Positions 1-12,632 of a stretch of 64,000 bases of DNA are shown here, in pieces; the first letter of the stretch is position 1; each line of letters starts with the position of its first letter. This DNA comes from Clavelina lepadiformis (taxonomy: Eukaryota > Chordata > Ascidiacea > Aplousobranchia > Clavelinidae): the NCBI RefSeq assembly GCF_947623445.1, contig NC_135243.1, positions 24,994,479-25,058,478 of the forward strand, read 5' to 3'. A program made the translations under genes and the position numbers. The notes under the pieces are model-generated. The model searched no databases. It was not told where the DNA came from and worked only from the letters and a program-made list of their open reading frames with translations.

Positions 1-2367
1 AGTCATTAAGTGCAAAATTATGCATCTATAGTGCGCCGTTGTATAGCTCATGGAAAACAGTGTTGAGTGAGCCTACGCCAGACTACGCAGTCTGGCTACC
101 AGCCCTTTGTTGCGTCACTTGATTTTCGCCATTGGCTGTGGGGAGCGACAAGTATGGTGCTAGTTTCGTTGTAGACAGGTCGAATAAATACGCTCACAAA
201 CAAACAATGAACGGGAAAAAGTGGCAAAGCTCTGAGGGTTTAAAACATACGTGTCAAAATCCCCTGGTGCGATTGAGTTTGACACCCCTGGTCTAAAACG
301 TGCAACGTGTGGTGCCACTGCTACAACGACGGCTACTATACCTAACATGGGCTTACGGCGTTTTTTTGGGTAGCGAGTCTAGCCTAGAAGTGCACAACCA
401 GATGACGTTACAATTTGAGTAGCTGGGGTCTAGTAAATACAAATGCATTAGACCCACTGAAATTGAACACCAATTTTTTGAGCAACAGTTTTGCCATGTC
501 ACAATGCTCAGAACATGACGCCGGGTGTTTCGCAAGCAACGTCATCCCAACATCTGCAGCATACTAAATTGTGCGCTAACACAATTTTGTGCACCAATAC
601 TTTTCTCAGCAAAGTTAATAAATTTCACAATCAATTTAGCTTATAAAAATGGAGCGTTTAATTTTCCGGATAAATTTACCTATCTGAAGCCTTTTAAATT
701 TTAATTTGTTATTTTTCAAGTATTACTAGGACAAATTTTATTGACTAAAAATCTGCATAATATTTTACTTTAAAATTCATAAAAATTGACTTTGATGACC
801 TAACAAAAGTTTTACTAAATATTTTGATTTTTCTTGAGTATTTTCATTTAGACGATCATTGAATTAACCAAACGTAAGTTTAAATTAAAGCATCTGAACG
901 ATACTACGTCGCACTTCAAACAGTTTCACAAAAACAAAATTTGCCTCTAAAAGAAGTAAACTGTTCGCCTCCTCGTCGCATCTATTTGATTGCAAGACAG
1001 AATATACTTTCGGCGGACTTTGTTTGATTATTTCACCATAATTGTTTGATTGTGACAAGACGTAGCAACCTGTACTCAGCAAAAATAAGCTAAACATTTT
1101 TTTCCACCAGTGTTTTAACTTACCGTAGCCTAAATATTAAAAACATTAATTTTATTACCTAACGATAAAAAGTTGACTTTCTAACCAGGGTGTCGAACTG
1201 GAACTAAACCATTAAAGTTTTAAACCGACTTGATCGGCTGCTTTTTTCAAAACCGAACCGGTGTCGTGAGAAATACTGACTCCCCTTTGTGACGTAAAAA
1301 ATCATTCATTTAATACGCAATAAGCTCTATGCTCAAGTAGCCTCTGACGAAATTAGTTGTTGATTGACGCCTATGTCGCAATGATTGTTGATTGCCTCGT
1401 CGGTGGCTAATCAGGGCAAAATGAGCCAATCTTAGGAACAGTCTTAGTTTACCGGTGGATTATAATGTTTATTGCGCTTACACAAACCTACTGACTTCTG
1501 GAACAAAAGAACACGACCAGCAGCATATGTACAAGTTATATTTATCGACCCTCACGGAACCGCCCCCGAATAGTGTAATAATGTAATGAATAGTAGTAAT
1601 GATCACACTTAATGGTTCGGTTGTGCAATTAATGTCCACTCATAAATTGTCAGTCAGTCTTAAAACTCCTACTGCGACACCTCACCCTCTGCGTCGAACC
1701 TCTCTTCTCTGTGCGACACCTCGCTCTCTGGATAGCCTATAGCCTATTCGTCTACAGTCTACACTCTACAACATGGGCATTCATTGGACTTTGCCATCGT
1801 TGGTTCGCGTTTATACGAAAATCTTCTGATGACGAAGTACTGGTCACGTGATTCATAGGGTAACTTGTCACAAGGCTACAGAAATAACAAACAGAAATAG
1901 GCCAACACCTATGGCCTGTATACGATATTTTGTTTGCCAGTTTATATGTATTCGCAAAAGTTACGGTGTCATACTATTCAGCCACTAAATAGGGGCTCAT
2001 TTTGAGCAGAGTCAAATCCTTTATCAGACAATGAATTAATTACGTCACAAAGGTGAGTCGACATTTTGGTAGGGGGTCACTATTTGGCACGACACCAGAA
2101 GCCAATATATTAATTTTGTTTGAATCCAAGCAGAATTTAAACCATTGAAAAAGAAGAAAAAAACTTGAACCGGAGTTGAATCTTTCTCAATTATAAATAC
2201 TTGCTTAAGACAAAAATTTCATTGAAGAGTTAAAGTAGAATATGTGCATCGGTTGATTATTTCAATACATAGAAAACCTAAACTAAGGAACATCCGCCCA
2301 TGATGAAATTCCATGAGTTAACGAATTGCTACTTGGGCAATGTGGTTGAAGAAATGTACAAAAGTAA
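1..2367. other. Gene-poor AT-rich stretch, no gene recognised
   Basis: No open frame here has splice-site support or a recognisable domain; the short frames look like chance. The only structured item is a possible hAT-type terminus near 278-290, listed separately. Confidence 0.5.
278..290. mobile_element. Possible right terminus of a hAT-type element
   Basis: The 13 bases TTTGACACCCCTG are the reverse complement of a CAGGGGTGTCAAA terminus, a form typical of hAT transposons. The matching left end and a target duplication were not found and could lie before the window, so this may be chance. Confidence 0.25.
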
Positions 2368-2800
2368 TTAGCTATAGATGATGTTGTAATGAAATGATTG
2401 TTTGTCGTTCCTTGGCCTGTAAGGGCGACCACTTCAATTACAAAGTTTGTCTGTTGAATTGTTCGATGTCCTCGAAGTGAATGAGTCTCAGGTCGTTGTT
2501 TCGCTTTTCTTAATCTTAGAATTGATTGTACACCTCGACAACTAACTTATATATTCTGATTATATTGAAGCTTCATTGAACGAATAAATCAAAATAGAAC
2601 ATTGTTACAGCAACAGCATAAAGACATGTTGCGGCGTTGAACATACGACTGAAAAGAGATGACTCGTAATGCACGCACAGTAAGAGGGAAGCAATCGATT
2701 ACGTCACGCAGTGTTATGCTTCGCTGATTCGATAGACGAGAATTCTATGTCTTACACAATTTTATATTACATTAATTGATATATTTATCACAATGTCATT
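2368..2800 (+). repeat. Dispersed repeat family, copy 1
   Basis: This stretch of about 430 bp recurs as a diverged direct copy at about 16,812-17,215 and as an inverted copy at about 33,945-34,325. Shared landmarks in order are a TTGTAATGAAA box, a CTGTAAGG box, GTTGAATTG, GAGTCTCA(G/T)(A/G)GTCG, a GAAGCTTC(A/T)TTGAACGA box, ACAGCATAAAG, and (copies 1 and 3) an AATCGATTACGTCACGCAGTG box. No terminal inverted repeats, tRNA-like head or poly-A tail were recognised, so the class is unknown. Confidence 0.7.
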
Positions 2801-3059
2801 CGAACCAGGAGCGAACCTCATATTAGCGAGCTTGCTGAACCTAAACAAGCAGCGGAATGAATGTTTGCACTTGATGCAAACCCGAGCTGGACTTAAACCG
2901 TTTTCCATTGCGGTTCGACTCCCTGTTTGCAACTTCGTTAAAATTGGCCCCATACCACAATGAAGCTTTGTACTTAAACTTTCTCACCGGTCTCTTTACC
3001 CAGCTTACTAACTATGTATGTTAGGTTATTAAACATTTTATTACAAATTTGGTGCGCAT

Positions 3060-6000
3060 TCAGACAACATGGAAAATTTGACTAGAGTCTCTGCCCTCTC
3101 GTGGTAACGTATTTCTCCCGACATTTCCACCAGATGGCTCTGCTGGATTTTCTAAATCATACGACACAGCGTTGGAAGTTTGATGTCTGTGTTGGAAGAT
3201 GGTCGCCGAATCAGACTCGGAAGACAGAAAGCTGAAATAAAAAACGTCATGACGTTAAACTGAATGACGTCATACTCACACTCACCCCGCTACCCACCTG
3301 GGGATTTCCCGTTTCGTTTCATAAAAATGTTTCTTTGGGGGTGGAGGGGAGTAAAACTGGGGTGGGGTTGGACACAACTGGAGGGGGGGCGTGCATAAGG
3401 AGGGTGACATCGGGGACGCTGGAGCAGGACTTCTCTTCTCGACGAGAAAAGTGAGTTGTCGGGGAATCGTCACAACTTCTTCGTCATCTTCGAGAATTTG
3501 GCCTGGAAGCGGGGTTTGTAATTCAACCCTGGGGTAGACCACGTGGCTGGGGCGGTCCGAGTTTATGGGAGGGAGAGGGTTATGTGGGGTCGGCGCTATT
3601 CTGCTGGATTTATGTCTTTTGCTCAGGGGCGACTTCTCTCTTTCCTGCATCATCTTGCCGACAAGTTGGTCGAAATTATCCAGACCCGGACGCGACTCGA
3701 CTCTCTTATGAAAAGCAGCAACGCTGATTAGCTCTCCGCATCCCCTTTTAGCGGATCTACGTGGGGTGATATCAAGCCCCTCGTTGTCGCTGCAGTCTTC
3801 AAGCCGATCAATGGCGACTGGAATTGAAAGTGATTGGCTGGACCATGCCGACTTCCACACATTGTGACGTTTCATCAATTCTCGAAACTCAAAAGTGCTG
3901 AGGAACGGCCGATCCTTCCCATTGTTACGTTTCTTGTCGTCACAATAACAAAGGAGCATTGTATCGAAAGCCGCACCATAGAGGTTTATGAAGAATGAGG
4001 CGATGATGAGCGCGATGAAGCACGCGACTGATATCGGAAAGATGAATTCCTGTACGCTTGTCTGTGGGTGACGTAGATGGAGGCAGAGGACGCCGATTAA
4101 CGCGGTGAGGGCGACCACCCCCAGCTTCAGGACCGCCAAACACTGGCCGAGCACAAACCTCATACCAAGCCGGTGACGGACGCTGTCAATCAAATCAACC
4201 GACCGCCTCCCTCCCTCGAAAAAGCTGTCGCCAAAGATCGCGATGCACGCGTAATTGTTTCTGCTGACGTAACAAAGGAACTTCTCGAAGGCGAAGAGAC
4301 AAGAGCTGAGGGCGCAAGAGAGACATCTCGCGGTTTCCGTTTGTCTTTCTTTCAATCGTCCGCGGATGAAGATGAGGGGGAAGCGTATGAGCTTTAGAGG
4401 GGGGACAAGGATCGAACCTAGCGCGATAGATCCTAGGTTGCAGGTCAGAAGATGACGTATTGTGCCGATAGCCTGCCAGCAACTCCTGCATCCGAACGCA
4501 CTCTCCTGAGCAGAGAGAGGAGTGAAGAACCACCGGTAGAAGGCGCTCGACACCAACGAGTACCTCACGCTCGATATCATCTCCAAAATCCATAGACATC
4601 CTATAACGTGAGGGACAAGCAGGATAAAGGGTGATTGTTCCGTCACAAATTCAACCATCCCGCGCTCATTGACGCGCGAGACCCGCACTGAGTAGATGCG
4701 GAGAGCGATGATGATCATGTAGGCGAGCACCGCGCCCATGAAGACAATAAAGGTCAATTGTTGCGTCATCAATACTACCATGCTGTGGATCACTTTATTC
4801 GTCTCCTCCATGAAAAGAAACACACGTTTTCGTTTCCGGTAAATCAAGACAAACAAAAGACTAATAATCGCGGAAAAGCCGCTGACCGCGATTGCTATGG
4901 GGAGGAGATAGTCGACGTGACGGACATCACAGAACAAAAGCATGTTCCAGAACGTGAAGGAAATTTCCGGTTTCTTTGAGGTTCCTTTCGTCGCTACGAT
5001 TCTTAGAACGTACTTGCGCCAGAAATATCCGACGGCGACCACGCAGCCAAGACCGAGCAGCATGGACACGAAAGCGGTGGTCGCGCGAGCTTTGTACCTC
5101 AACGTCATCAGCACAACAATCGCCACGACGATGGAAAGACCAATCACGTGACCAATATCACGCTTGTACGTTGTTGCGGACTTTATGACGTATTGAATCA
5201 ACTTGATGCTGTTCTCATCAACTCCGTTCTGGAAATGGAAATTTTTGATTGATTTTCGTGATGAAAACGAAACAAGATAAACAAATTTTATAAGTCATAC
5301 GATTGCAAGGTTACTTCAACCTCTGTCAGTGCGCTGTAGACCCAGCAACATGGCCGGGTTGAGGAACACACGGAAGCGTTACAAGCTCCCCGTGGGGACA
5401 TTTCCTCGTCATTTGCAAACCCGGCAGATGCAGATTAAGTGATCGTGACATCATCAACATGTCGCATAAATTTTAAAGCTTTTTCACAGACTAACTAGAA
5501 CGACGTGATGCGGAAACAGCAGCTCACTAAACAAGGAGCCTAACTATGTGTGACTTCTTTTATTGCGACAACCAATCGCTTTCTCTGTCTCTTTTTAACA
5601 CTTGCACCTTCCTTATTCACTTCTCGAAAGTTACTACGATAACTTTTCTCTCATACCGCTGTAGTTATGAACCTCACGGCATCGTTGGTTCATTAACACG
5701 CTGGCAGAGGTTGTATAGTATCGATATAGTATAGTATAGTATTGGTTCTTGTATCATTCTACGTCTGAACCCAACGTAATGCTCCTACAACAGGAAATAC
5801 CTCGACCATCGATTCTGGAATGCACCGATTGATCAACGTCACGTGGGGTAAAAAACTTTTTCTTTCGTCACAAATGACACGTTCGATGTCGGTTCTATTT
5901 AAGTCATATCCATTCTGAGAGAGAAGATCGCGGCATGTGACAGCAACAGAGCAGGTCTGCAAAAAGCACAGCACATACGTCATCATCGCCGAAAACCGAA

Positions 6001-6402
6001 ACCCTGGAGCTATCGTAAGCATCTTACCTTGACGCATATAATGACGTCACCGCCACTACGCGCGAAGTAAAACGGCGGCGCAGAAGCTGTATCCTCTTTA
6101 TATCCGAAGTGGAATTGGTTCGGGCGCTGCGAGTGATCCAGCCCGGAATAACGGGCACCAGCTACTGCCGGGTTCTTCTTTCTACCGCACACGTTGCCCC
6201 ACGAGTCCACGCCATTTGTGTACCGCGCGATGTCGCCCTTATCAAAGCTGTAGTAGGCGATGAATCCCATCCCGCAAAGTGAAACCACGAACAACAACAA
6301 GCAAAGAACATCTTTCGTCTTCCTTGAATACAATACGTATGGATCTTCCAGTAAACTAAAATCGTCGTTTGACAAGTAGCGCTGGTTATAATTGCCAACC
6401 AT
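3060..6402 (-). CDS. Choline transporter-like protein (SLC44/CTL family), divergent, long C-terminal tail
   Basis: Four exons read in one frame: 6402-6028, 5956-5801, 5228-3298 and 3231-3060, giving 877 aa. All introns are GT-AG; intron 2 contains a short GTATA-rich simple repeat. SLC44 proteins are multi-pass membrane carriers for choline and related amines. Family marks seen: a cytoplasmic N-terminus before TM1 (KDVLCLLLFVVSL), a Cys-rich extracellular loop (VIICVKTCSV, INRCIPE), a GSIALGS segment, NNYACIAIFGDSF matching the family NAYIMIAIYG block, and DTMLLCYCDDKKRNNG matching the DTLFLCF.EDLERNDG block. Most family members end shortly after that block, but here about 230 more residues follow, rich in Pro, Ser and charge. 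The last exon rests on a good acceptor (TTTATTTCAG) and a long open frame. A minus-strand AATAAA lies at 3036-3041, just past the stop. Family assignment is firm; orthology to a given CTL is not. Confidence 0.8.
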
Positions 6403-7098
6403 TTCTAATCAGCAAACTCGTCAGAATCGCTTTAAGTCATAATTTGTTCGCTTAAGTGCTAAACAAAACTGTTCTAACAACTCTAATAACCAAAAAACCT
6501 CTCAAATAACTTTATAAAAGGTGATAGTGACGTTATAGAGAGCAATTGTTTTGCAACTGAGGTTCCAATATAATTGCAGTCAAGATGTACTGTACAGTCA
6601 GTTGACGATCCAGGAACTGTTGCAGCATAAAAAAAGTTCGTTAAAAAGCTATCAGTGACTTGTTAAAGGTTTCAATCCGAGTTCAAATTAAGAATTGGAC
6701 ATCAAAGATGCCTGGACCTAGTGAAATAGTTTCTGTGAACAAACTCATTCGATCAAAAGCAAATATTTTGGTTTATTTCATTTCGTTTCAGCATTTAATG
6801 AAATTACATCACAATATTACAACAGAAATACCAAAATTTCTAGAAAGAAAAACTTGACTTTATTTAACAAAATACTGAACTTCAAAATATCGAAGCAATG
6901 AAGTACTCATTGTGACCCATTACTCAAAAGCATTTAAAAAAGTTTCCACAAAAAATGAAACTGAACAAAATGTGTAATAAGTACGTATTCTGACATCATA
7001 GAGGGTTATTGTGCGCGAAAAATGAGTGGCATGAAAAACAAAAATTAAATACAACTCAAGGATTTTACAAATGAGACAAGATAGAAAGATGACGCAGC
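6403..7098. other. Intergenic, AT-rich
   Basis: Separates the start of the SLC44-like gene from the stop of the RBPMS-like gene; both are on the minus strand. It should hold the SLC44-like promoter and the RBPMS-like 3' UTR. A minus-strand AATAAA lies near 6857. No other feature was seen. Confidence 0.5.
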
Positions 7099-10000
7099 CT
7101 AATAACCATTTACTTCCGGTATCGCTCTAGCGAATTCAATCCTCATGGAGCTTCTGTCGTTCAGCCGAGTGCCTTGGAGGCTGGCGAGCGCGAAGTTGGC
7201 CGCTCCAACATCCTAGAAAACACAAATCGATAGAATTGAAAGCCAACCAGCAGGTAGCGATATGTTACATCACAAAAACGTCATTGTTTCATTAAAGCTA
7301 TGCGTTGCATCAGTCATAACGACCAAATTCGGGAATTTACTGTTTCAAGTAATGCGGACAGCATGGAACTTACGGTAAATTCAACGACAGCGCACAAAAT
7401 CCCTCCACGGTTGAGCAACTTCGATCTGACGTAACCGTGAAACCTGTAACACATGACGTCAGCGACTGATGACCTCATCAACTCCTTGATGTATAAAGAG
7501 GTGCTCACCTGGAGAAAATATCTTTTATCTCCTTCTCCGATGTGGTCGGTCCAAAATTTGAAATCAGCAGACACGTGGTGACCCCAGGCGAAGCTGCCCC
7601 GGTGACCGCAAGGTTCATGAGGGGACCACCTGGAAACACAAAACCTTGTTGAAACGGGTTCGAATCCCTGCTGCCAGTTGAAGAGAAAAGAATTGTCGTG
7701 CAAATATCAATTATGTTTGCCAATGACGTCAGAGAGAATTAAGGTGACGTAATAGGAGGTACCTGTTAGGTGTGTGAGGAAAGCGCCGTGCTGGTGAGTG
7801 GGGTGTATAGGTGCAATGTGATGAAGGGTAGGTGCGACCTAGAAACATCGGTTTCAACTTTCAAGATTTTCACAATGAAACACTGGTGATTCGGAAAAAG
7901 TTTGTTGCAAACACTAGGAGAGGAGGAAATTACAAGTAGAACTTGTGACGTGATAAAGAAAAATCACGTGATCTCGTGCAAAAAGGAGAAATTGACGTGC
8001 ATGAATTGGATTATGACGTCACAAACCTGTAAAGGGGCGGGGATATGGGCTGGGTGGGCCTGGAGCACATCTTGGTATGACGTCAGCCTAAATAAGGGTT
8101 GAGAAATTAGCATTTGAATGCTTCTTCGCAAAATGCGAACGCACAAGCACGTCGTGTAAGTGACGCACATCGAGGTACTTGCAGGCACCGGCTCAAGGGC
8201 ATTCCTGCTACAAAACCTTATCAAAGCTCAGAACTTACGGCTGGCTCCAGATGTCTGTGGGGAGGATATTCGTCGTCCCGATTTCTGGAAAAAAGATTTT
8301 TAGTCAACAACTTTTATCGCGGCCAGACACAACTCCCTCTGTGACGCCATTACAGTCTATGGTACTCACGTGACGGCACATAGCCAATGATAGGATTGGA
8401 CAGCTCTTGTTGGGGGGAAGAGGGCCTCAGCTTCACTTTTGTATTCGCTTTAGCGAACTCAAGCCTCAACGTGTGGGGTAACTCGGGGTCAAACTTGATA
8501 CCCTGTCGTCAAAATAAACAATTATGACATCAATAAAGTGTTTATGACAAATCAGTGGAGTCATAAAATGAGAAAATTACCTGCAAAGCGTTTTTAGCGG
8601 CGTCAGCCTCATTTCTTGTGTCAAACGTCACGAAACCGACTGGCTGTTAAATAAGATGTCAATAAAAACAGAAATCGAATCATTTCGAAAAAACATTAAA
8701 AGATTCTCACCACAGGTGCTTTCCCTGGTTTGGCTGTGGTCCTGATTATTGAACCCTCGTAACCCTAGAAAGTACGTAACAATGGTAAAAACGCAGTGAA
8801 TGTGGGTAAAGTTCATTCTTTACTTTTGCTGGAGCTTTTTTAAATAACTGGGGATTAAGTAAGAGCATCTTGTACTTTTCTTGTTCATCAACTTGAACTT
8901 GTGACAAAGCAAAGATCCAATCAACCGTTTTCAGTTGGGTCAGAAGCCAAGGTTTGAACGGAGCCATACAACACCACAACCTAGATTTAAACCAGCCTAG
9001 CAAATAAGTGGAAATTTTTTAAACTTCGAATGCACCCAACACGAATGCGCCTCAGCTTTCAGGAGGAAATTCTAAATAGGATATTATGGCAGGGGCGCAT
9101 TTTACACCAATGCCAGAATGACGTCATCACCGGAATAAAATCAAAACAGTCGTCCACAAAGTATTCAACTAAATAAGGTTTTGGTTTATTAAGGTGTGGG
9201 TCATTTCCGTTCAACTTACGCCTTTGATCAGGCCAACATGGCCTCCCTATGACGTAGCACGGTCGATTGTTTTCTACTCTTTTCAATAGCAACACATTAT
9301 GACGTCATAGAGGCCAGAAACAGGTGTTAGGAGACAATAAGCATTGTGGCGAAACAAAAATACACGGCTATTAAGGCTGACTTGAGACGTAAAACCAAAT
9401 TAAAAAATAAGAAATTGTTCTTAGAAGGAAGATAGTGGCGTGAAACTTACCGAAAAACTCCGGAAGAGGAGATACAGTTCTCGTTTCTTCGCGTCCGCAG
9501 GAAGGCCGCTGACGAAAAGTGTCCTCACCTTCATCATAAGAAGCGGTTAAAATGGAGAATGTTTAAATTTAAGTTATTTTGTTGAAACTTACTCAACCGT
9601 AAAACACGGGACTTAATGAGCAAATAATGACTAGCTCTGCAGCTACGTCATAATAAAATTTCGCATCAGGGGTTCACAGCAGGACTGGCGATGCGAACGC
9701 TTCTTGATAATGACGTAATAGTTGGCAATAACAAGAGGCGCGCAATTCCCGTTCAGGTTAATAAAGGCGAGCAGGCCACATTTCATATTCTTTAATAAAC
9801 TCATCTAGTTTGAATCCGCAATAACTTATGATACGTCACAATAATTTGCAGCTCGTTGATGACGTCACAATCAAGTCACAGCCTGCCTTGTGAAAATGTT
9901 TGATAAAATCTGCCACGACAAGACATTTGTGACGCGCAATCAGTGATTTTGCGCTCACAAATATTTTACTTTGAAAGTTTTTTAGACAAATTATTTTTTG

Positions 10001-11566
10001 AAAGAAACAAGATGACGGACAATCATTCATTATGACATCACAAGACATAGTTCCTTAGTTAAACTTTAAATTCCCGGGCAAGGAATGGCCCAATAAATTA
10101 TTCTCATGCGTTTGGCAATAAAACGAAGATTCACTCGTATCTGGGCAACACAAGACAACAACATTGTCCAATCGTTGTTAAAATAATGTTTTAAACAAGG
10201 TTTACTCCCACATGACGTATAATGTGGATAGTTAGCAAACAATGGGCTTTGTTCTTCATGATAGGAATCGTTTGGGCGATTCTTGGCAAACAGATTTGAA
10301 TGTTTGAGATAAATCCTTCCTACAGATATTATTCTGCGATCAATCGCTAAAATTTTGAGTTCAATAAAACATCGACCATTTCTGACTTCGGCAAATAACT
10401 GATTTGAAAGCGCTCCATGTACGAGCATATTTGACAGCCTTCAACTTTGCCAAAGCATTTATTATTACCTCACAATCTGGTGTGTGACTTCAAAACAGAA
10501 TTCGATTGAAAAATGACGTCATAATCAATCGTGGCCGGTTAAGCAGCCAATTAAAATAGAGCGCCAGTGGGGAAATCGATAAAGAGTAAATTTTAAAAAC
10601 TTGAGCAACTGATAAAGAATCCATTTAACCTCCTAATCTCGCCTGGAAAGACTACTCCCGGCTAATTGCTCCACTTGTTACATCACAGAGGGAGGCTTGT
10701 GACGATAACGCGTCTAAATTTATAAACGTTGATAGAGACCAGATACGCACGGAGTTGTATTGATAAGATTTCCGAGAGAAATGTTTTCAAAGATTTCTCA
10801 ATAAACCTTGATTCCCACGGGGCCGTTTTCCATAAAAACGTTTCAGCTCGGACGTCGCCTTAAATATTGGGCGTTTTTGGCAAAATCAGACCGCAACAAG
10901 CTATCATGGAAGACTCAGGTAATGAGTAACTATCATACGCGCATGACGCCTTTTGCAAATAAACAAAACAAACACTAAGTGTGACGTCATAAAAGCAGTT
11001 TTCAGCAAAAAATTTGGGAATTTAAAGCATGAGATTTTATAAATCATTGCATTATTGTTAAAGCTAACTCACTACATTCTCAAATATTCTTACGAAACTA
11101 TCTGACTATTGGGTCAAGATGATGACGTAACAAAAGTCCAGAGGCTGCAAAATCTTACGAAGACATTTCACCAAGAAAATTATAATAACTTTACTTGGTA
11201 CTTACGCAGACTTTAACGCTACGCCTATAGTTATTGCTTTCGGGATGACGGTTTCGTGCCTCACATTGCATGCCTGACTACTGTTTTATGACGACATAAT
11301 TGACTATGCAATATATTCTGGAATTTTAATCTCACCTCTTCTTCTTTATTGCCGTTGTTGTTGCAATCACTATTCATATTGTTGTGTTTGAGCTCGGGAG
11401 AAGTTGCAGATTCCGCCGAAGATTGGATGGAGAAAGTCGGTAAGATGACTGCTGGAATTTTCGATGTCCAGGCAGGCTTTCTATCAGAGGTGGAATCGTT
11501 GAAGGCGACAGAAGCGAGCCGTTTCCTGCTAAGGTTGCTTTCTCCGCCGGCCGTTACAGTCTTCAT
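7099..11566 (-). CDS. RBPMS / MEC-8-like RNA-binding protein with two RRMs
   Basis: Exons, 5' to 3': 11566-11336, 9528-9451, 8764-8711, 8643-8581, 8502-8370, 8284-8239, about 8059-8023, 7838-7763, 7629-7509, 7443-7374, 7212-7099. This gives about 340 aa, or 277 aa if the ATG at 11377 is used. RRM1 starts [15 protein letters not shown] with RELYLLF, GYEGSII, VGFVTFD, ALQGIKF and [11 protein letters not shown], almost the vertebrate RBPMS sequence. A Pro-rich linker follows, with DIW resembling the RBPMS SPEVWAPYP region. RRM2 (exons 9-11) reads [20 protein letters not shown] ... LRIEFAR-type end ([10 protein letters not shown]). Vertebrate RBPMS has one RRM; nematode MEC-8 has two, so this is the MEC-8 layout. 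These proteins bind tandem CAC-type sites in mRNA. The small seventh exon is uncertain: 8027-8070 has neat splice sites but breaks frame, while 8023-8059 keeps it. A 1.8-kb intron follows exon 1. Confidence 0.82.
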
Positions 11567-12632
11567 ATACGCGAGGTATCGAATTGGGCAAAATCGAACG
11601 TTATTCTTTGCAACGACTCGAGCAATTCTTGGCACTCTCCCACACGCGTCTTGTAGTAGGAATGGCGACAAGCAGCGCATCTCGCGCCTTCTTCCCGCGC
11701 CCGCTCGTCACGCCTGACTGGGTTCTGATTACAGACCGCTATGCGCAAAGTGTATCCCATAATGATCCAGTGTTGAAGTAATTGCCGCCTGCTTTGTGAA
11801 AGCCACATTTCCTTTATTTTCGACTTACATGTTTCAACTCATATCTTTAGGTTGGCATGACAATAACTGTATGTGTTGAAATTTCATGTTGTAACACTTG
11901 GATATTGTGACATCACAATGTCTTTTGAGTAATATTGTCTTCAATCAAATGGAAATGGTTTAAATTAGCTGCAAATTCTTTCTTTTTGCTTTTCATATTA
12001 TCCTGACAATTCTGGTTTTTACGGCAAGTGATTTACAGCCTGCTTAGTTTCATCTCACAAAAGGAAGATCGAAACATCAGGGCTTACCACCGTCACAATT
12101 CCGATATTTGCGGTGAAGTGCAATGCCTATTGTTCCACCATGCTAAATCGCTTGTGATGTGTTTTTGGCAGAGCTTAGTGCATTTCTCCATCGGTTGAGT
12201 TTTCAACTGACATAATATTTAAGCTTATTATTTCAATAAATTATATTTTAAGGCATTACATCGGGTAAGTTTGAGAGACTTTTAATTTCTCTGACCGTCT
12301 TGTAACAAAGTCCGGCCAACTGCTGTGATCTATTCTGGGCGGACATCTAGCGGTTGTAATATTTTGAAGTTTATTAATCGATAAATAAATTACGCATCAT
12401 AAAACACATTTCTCAAGTATGATATCCATCCGACGACCTTCAGTATGACGTTGGTCCTGTTCATTCCTTCCCCTGACGTCAACAATCAATGCAAACTACG
12501 TCATACTTTGTCAAAGTGTTCATAGCACTTCATGACGTGTTCATATCTATTGGATCACCCTATAATGACGTAACATCGACAGAAGTTGGAAACATGCTAC
12601 AAAGTCACGCTTGAGTTCACACAGTTATGACG
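11567..12632. other. Intergenic between DCTN6 and the RBPMS-like gene
   Basis: Should hold the RBPMS-like 5' region and the DCTN6 3' UTR. A minus-strand AATAAA lies near 12,369. The plus-strand frames over 11,349-11,781 are antisense to the first RBPMS-like exon and its upstream flank. Nothing else was recognised. Confidence 0.45.

Noticed and set aside
2762..2953. 63-codon minus-strand ORF
   Set aside because: Overlaps the dispersed repeat edge and has no motif or splice support.
7655..7680. tRNA T-arm (GGGTTCGAATCCC) in an RBPMS-like intron
   Set aside because: Only a B-box-like word; no acceptor stem or anticodon arm can be folded around it.
10904..10930. Plus-strand mini-exon ATGGAAGACTCAG with a GT donor
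   Set aside because: Lies in an RBPMS-like intron with no partner exon on that strand.
11349..11781. Plus-strand frames with a signal-like start
   Set aside because: Antisense to the first RBPMS-like exon and its upstream flank, which has splice and motif support.
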